Source of the DNA: Rhodopirellula baltica SH 1
GTDB taxonomy: Bacteria > Planctomycetota > Planctomycetia > Pirellulales > Pirellulaceae
Assembly (NCBI RefSeq): GCF_000196115.1
Contig: NC_005027.1
Location: 682,001 to 746,000 of the forward strand
Reading direction: 5' to 3'
Length of the DNA stretch: 64,000 bases
Below the pieces are notes generated by a model. The model had not been told where the DNA came from and searched no databases. It worked only from the letters and a program-made list of their open reading frames with translations. Position numbers and translations under genes: made by a program. Positions 61,871 to 64,000 of the stretch are shown here, in pieces; the stretch's first letter is position 1, and each line of letters starts with the position of its first letter.

Positions 61871-63739
61871 ATGTCTCGCTTGCTGACGACTCTGGCATTG
61901 GTCACGTGCACCTTTCTCTGTGCGGCTGGTTTCGCTGCTCCGGCGTTCTCGCAAGATCGGCCAGAGAAGCCGAACGTGGTGTTGCTTTTGGCGGATGACT
62001 TGGGGTGGCAAGATGTCGGCTGCTACGACATCGATGAACCGTGTCCTTATGAGACACCCAACATCGATCGACTGAGCCAGCAGGGTGTTTTGTTCCGGCA
62101 AGCGTATTCGCCGGCGCCAACGTGCGCCCCATCGAGGGCTGCGATTCTGTCAGGCAAACATCCCGCGCGGACTCAGAAAACGCATGTGGTTGGAGGTGCG
62201 CCGCCGTCGCCGCACGCCAAAAACTCGCCCCTGATATCGCCCTGGTACAGCGGCCGAATGAAGCTGAGGGAAATTACGATCGCAGAGGCTCTTCGCGAAA
62301 ACGGGTACCGCACCGGGCACGCGGGAAAATGGCACGTCGCGATTGAGCACTTTGCATTCCCGCAGCCTGTGGATCAAGGGTTTGATTTCAGTCTTGCCGA
62401 GCGTGGTGTGACTCGTCGAATGCGTCCCGACCGCTTGTCAGGATTCGCAAGCGAAGCGGACGACGATCCTTACCAACTCGATGAGGATGGATTTCCTTTT
62501 CACCAAAACGTTACGAATGCGGTGGAGTTCATGGACAAATCCAAGTCGCAGCCATTCTTTCTGTATCACGCGACGTATCTGGTGCACGCTCCCATTCACT
62601 CTCGATCGGAAAGGTTGCTGAGGAAGTACTGCGAAAAGATGAATGTTCCGTTCCCGAGCGATCCAGACAAATGGGAACTCGAAGGACAACGCAATCCGTT
62701 CTACGGTGCGATGGTTGAGATGCTGGATCACTACGTTGGCAAGGTGTTGCGTTACCTCGAGACAACGGAAGACCCACGCTGGCCGGGACACCGACTGAGC
62801 GAGAACACGTATGTGATCTTCACGTCGGACAATGGTGGGATGGAGCAGCATCCGGGCGAGATCATCACCGACAACTACCCGCTCGACAAAGGCAAAATCA
62901 ACGCCAAGGAAGGCGGTGTTCGTGTCCCATTGATCATTCGCGGCCCAGGGATCGCACCGGGAACGGAATCGAACGCCATGGTCAACGGCTTGGATTTCTA
63001 TCCCACCATTTTGTCCTGGACCGGAACATCCAAACCGGCTCAGCAACATCTCGATGGAGCGGACCTGTCATCGTTGCTCGCTTCCGATCCGAAAGACGCT
63101 ACCATGATCGTTGATCGCGACGGGAAGCCTCGTGATTCAATGTTCTGGCATTTCCCGCACTCATCGATGCAGTCCACCCTTCGCGTGGGCGGCTACAAGC
63201 TGATTCGAAATTGGTCCGATGTGTTGCAAGACGGAAGCAACCCGCTGGAGTTGTACCGCCTCTATGACGAGCGGAACCAACGCGTGGACATTGAGGAGGC
63301 AAAAAACTTGGCGGCTGAAATGCCTGAGAAAGCAGCGGCCATGAACGAGGAACTGCAAAAGCGTTTGGATGAAACGGCCGCCAGCCCACCATTCCTGAAC
63401 CCGAATTGTTCGCGCCGCTTGCCGCGTCAAGACCAAGTCTGTGAGGTGTCGGATCACGGACGGGATGGAAACATTGTGTGGGCGAAGTTCCAAACGCACG
63501 GGGCGAAGGTCGTGAAAGCCAATCTGATCTACACGGACAACGGCGGTGAACGATACGAGGAATGGTATCGGACGCCTGCGAAAATCGATGGTGACCGTGT
63601 GCAGGTGGAATTGCCCGAAGGTGCGACTCACTACGTTTTCAATCTGATTGATGAGAATGATTACCTGGTCAGTTACCCGACCATGAGGCTCGGCAAGGAT
63701 TCATCGGAGAAATATTCGAAGAGAGCGATTGCGAAATAG
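61871..63739 (+). CDS. Secreted sulfatase (formylglycine type)
   Basis: Second intact sulfatase: signal peptide (LALVTCTFLCAAGFAAPAFSQ), ADDLGWQDVGCY (D42, D43), CAPSRAAILSG (C85 becomes formylglycine), HAGKWHVAIEHF, FTSDNGGMEQHPG and GGVRVPLIIRGPG. The last 90 residues form an extra beta domain (DGNIVWAKFQTHGAKVVKANL) seen in secreted sulfatases of this group. Length is 622 residues. The upstream region has CTCCCCTCCTTC instead of a good ribosome site. It probably serves algal polysaccharide breakdown. Confidence 0.92.
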   Translation: MSRLLTTLALVTCTFLCAAGFAAPAFSQDRPEKPNVVLLLADDLGWQDVGCYDIDEPCPYETPNIDRLSQQGVLFRQAYSPAPTCAPSRAAILSGKHPARTQKTHVVGGAPPSPHAKNSPLISPWYSGRMKLREITIAEALRENGYRTGHAGKWHVAIEHFAFPQPVDQGFDFSLAERGVTRRMRPDRLSGFASEADDDPYQLDEDGFPFHQNVTNAVEFMDKSKSQPFFLYHATYLVHAPIHSRSERLLRKYCEKMNVPFPSDPDKWELEGQRNPFYGAMVEMLDHYVGKVLRYLETTEDPRWPGHRLSENTYVIFTSDNGGMEQHPGEIITDNYPLDKGKINAKEGGVRVPLIIRGPGIAPGTESNAMVNGLDFYPTILSWTGTSKPAQQHLDGADLSSLLASDPKDATMIVDRDGKPRDSMFWHFPHSSMQSTLRVGGYKLIRNWSDVLQDGSNPLELYRLYDERNQRVDIEEAKNLAAEMPEKAAAMNEELQKRLDETAASPPFLNPNCSRRLPRQDQVCEVSDHGRDGNIVWAKFQTHGAKVVKANLIYTDNGGERYEEWYRTPAKIDGDRVQVELPEGATHYVFNLIDENDYLVSYPTMRLGKDSSEKYSKRAIAK

Positions 63740-63810
63740 TTCGCCAGCAACGTTTTTCGATCCAACATTGTTCTCCGTCCCCAAATTTCTACCCGTCAAA
63801 CATCAATCCT

Positions 63811-64000
63811 ATGAAGTCCTGGTCTCGTCATCGATGTGTGCCAATCTGTTGTGTGCTGTTGGCTCTCATGGTTGTCTTGTGCGGGGCTGCCCCTGCTTCG
63901 GCACAACCGAAAGAAACGCTGCCGGCGGTTGTCGAAGGGCGTGCTCCCGAGAATTTCACGGAGATGTGGCGGGGCTTTGATCCTCGACGCGAGCCACTGA
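63811..64000 (+). CDS. Secreted protein, probably esterase/hydrolase (3' end outside the window)
   Basis: A signal peptide (MKSWSRHRCVPICCVLLALM, then CGAAPASAQP) is followed by EMWRGFDPRREPL, which runs into the right edge. A phrase like WxGFDPRxEPL begins several large planctomycete acetylxylan-esterase or dienelactone-hydrolase-type proteins. It is in frame to the last base. Too little is visible to be certain of the class. Confidence 0.55.
   Translation, partial: MKSWSRHRCVPICCVLLALMVVLCGAAPASAQPKETLPAVVEGRAPENFTEMWRGFDPRREPL

Noticed and set aside
1..64000. CRISPR array, tRNA, rRNA or insertion sequence
   Set aside because: No regularly spaced repeats of CRISPR type, no transposase-like protein and no recognisable RNA gene seen on either strand by eye; a tRNA scan would be decisive.

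Overview
The window looks like chromosome of a marine planctomycete of the Rhodopirellula/Pirellulaceae type. This is inferred from moderate GC, CxPSR sulfatases, DUF1559 prepilin-like proteins, a TIGR03790 protein, a divergent secretin, and many large secreted proteins of unknown function. I see no rRNA, tRNA, CRISPR array, insertion sequence or prophage; it reads as ordinary chromosome densely packed on both strands.

Layout. 0-3 kb holds the flagellar export-gate genes fliP (cut by the left edge), fliQ, fliR and flhB, followed by a DUF2461 gene. 3.8-11.3 kb holds a small secreted protein, a SelA-like protein without its PLP lysine, a divergent Nramp-type transporter, an overlapping nagB/nagA-like amino-sugar pair, a GGDEF protein and glgC. 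11.9-23.6 kb holds an HtrA-type protease, a repeat-containing membrane protein, alanine dehydrogenase, a sulfatase-fold protein lacking catalytic residues, a WecG/TagA glycosyltransferase, an SppA-like lipoprotein lacking the expected catalytic residues, an O-antigen ligase-like protein and a giant leucine-rich protein. 23.9-31 kb holds a deoxyhypusine synthase-like enzyme, a nucleoside hydrolase, an SRPBCC-epimerase fusion, a sigma-70 factor and, divergent from it, a MerR/B12-type regulator. The space between the last two carries an array of AAACGTTCA-like repeats.

31-37 kb holds a LysM-L,D-transpeptidase and then a same-strand trio: a small secreted beta protein, a secretin lipoprotein and an Ig-like/chaperone-like secreted protein. 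I consider this trio the best candidate for an undescribed surface-fibre or secretion system. 37-44.6 kb holds a DapA-family aldolase, an inositol-phosphatase-family enzyme, a DUF1559 protein with a tiny lipoprotein, a second nucleoside hydrolase and a TIGR03790 protein. 44.7-52.7 kb is one ten-gene Mrp/Mnh-type cation/proton antiporter operon with three NuoL/M/N-like subunits and a split MrpA. 53-54.5 kb holds two tandem paralogous TPR proteins. 54.8-64 kb holds a PQQ-like propeller, a XylR/AraC regulator, two secreted sulfatases, a secreted alpha-helical protein, a three-gene RDD operon and the start of another secreted protein. This last region resembles a polysaccharide-degradation neighbourhood.

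Three genes (4.5 kb SelA-like, 15.7 kb sulfatase-like, 18.1 kb SppA-like) keep recognisable folds but lose catalytic residues, so pseudoenzymes are a recurring theme. All assignments are by eye from the sequence; no searches were run.
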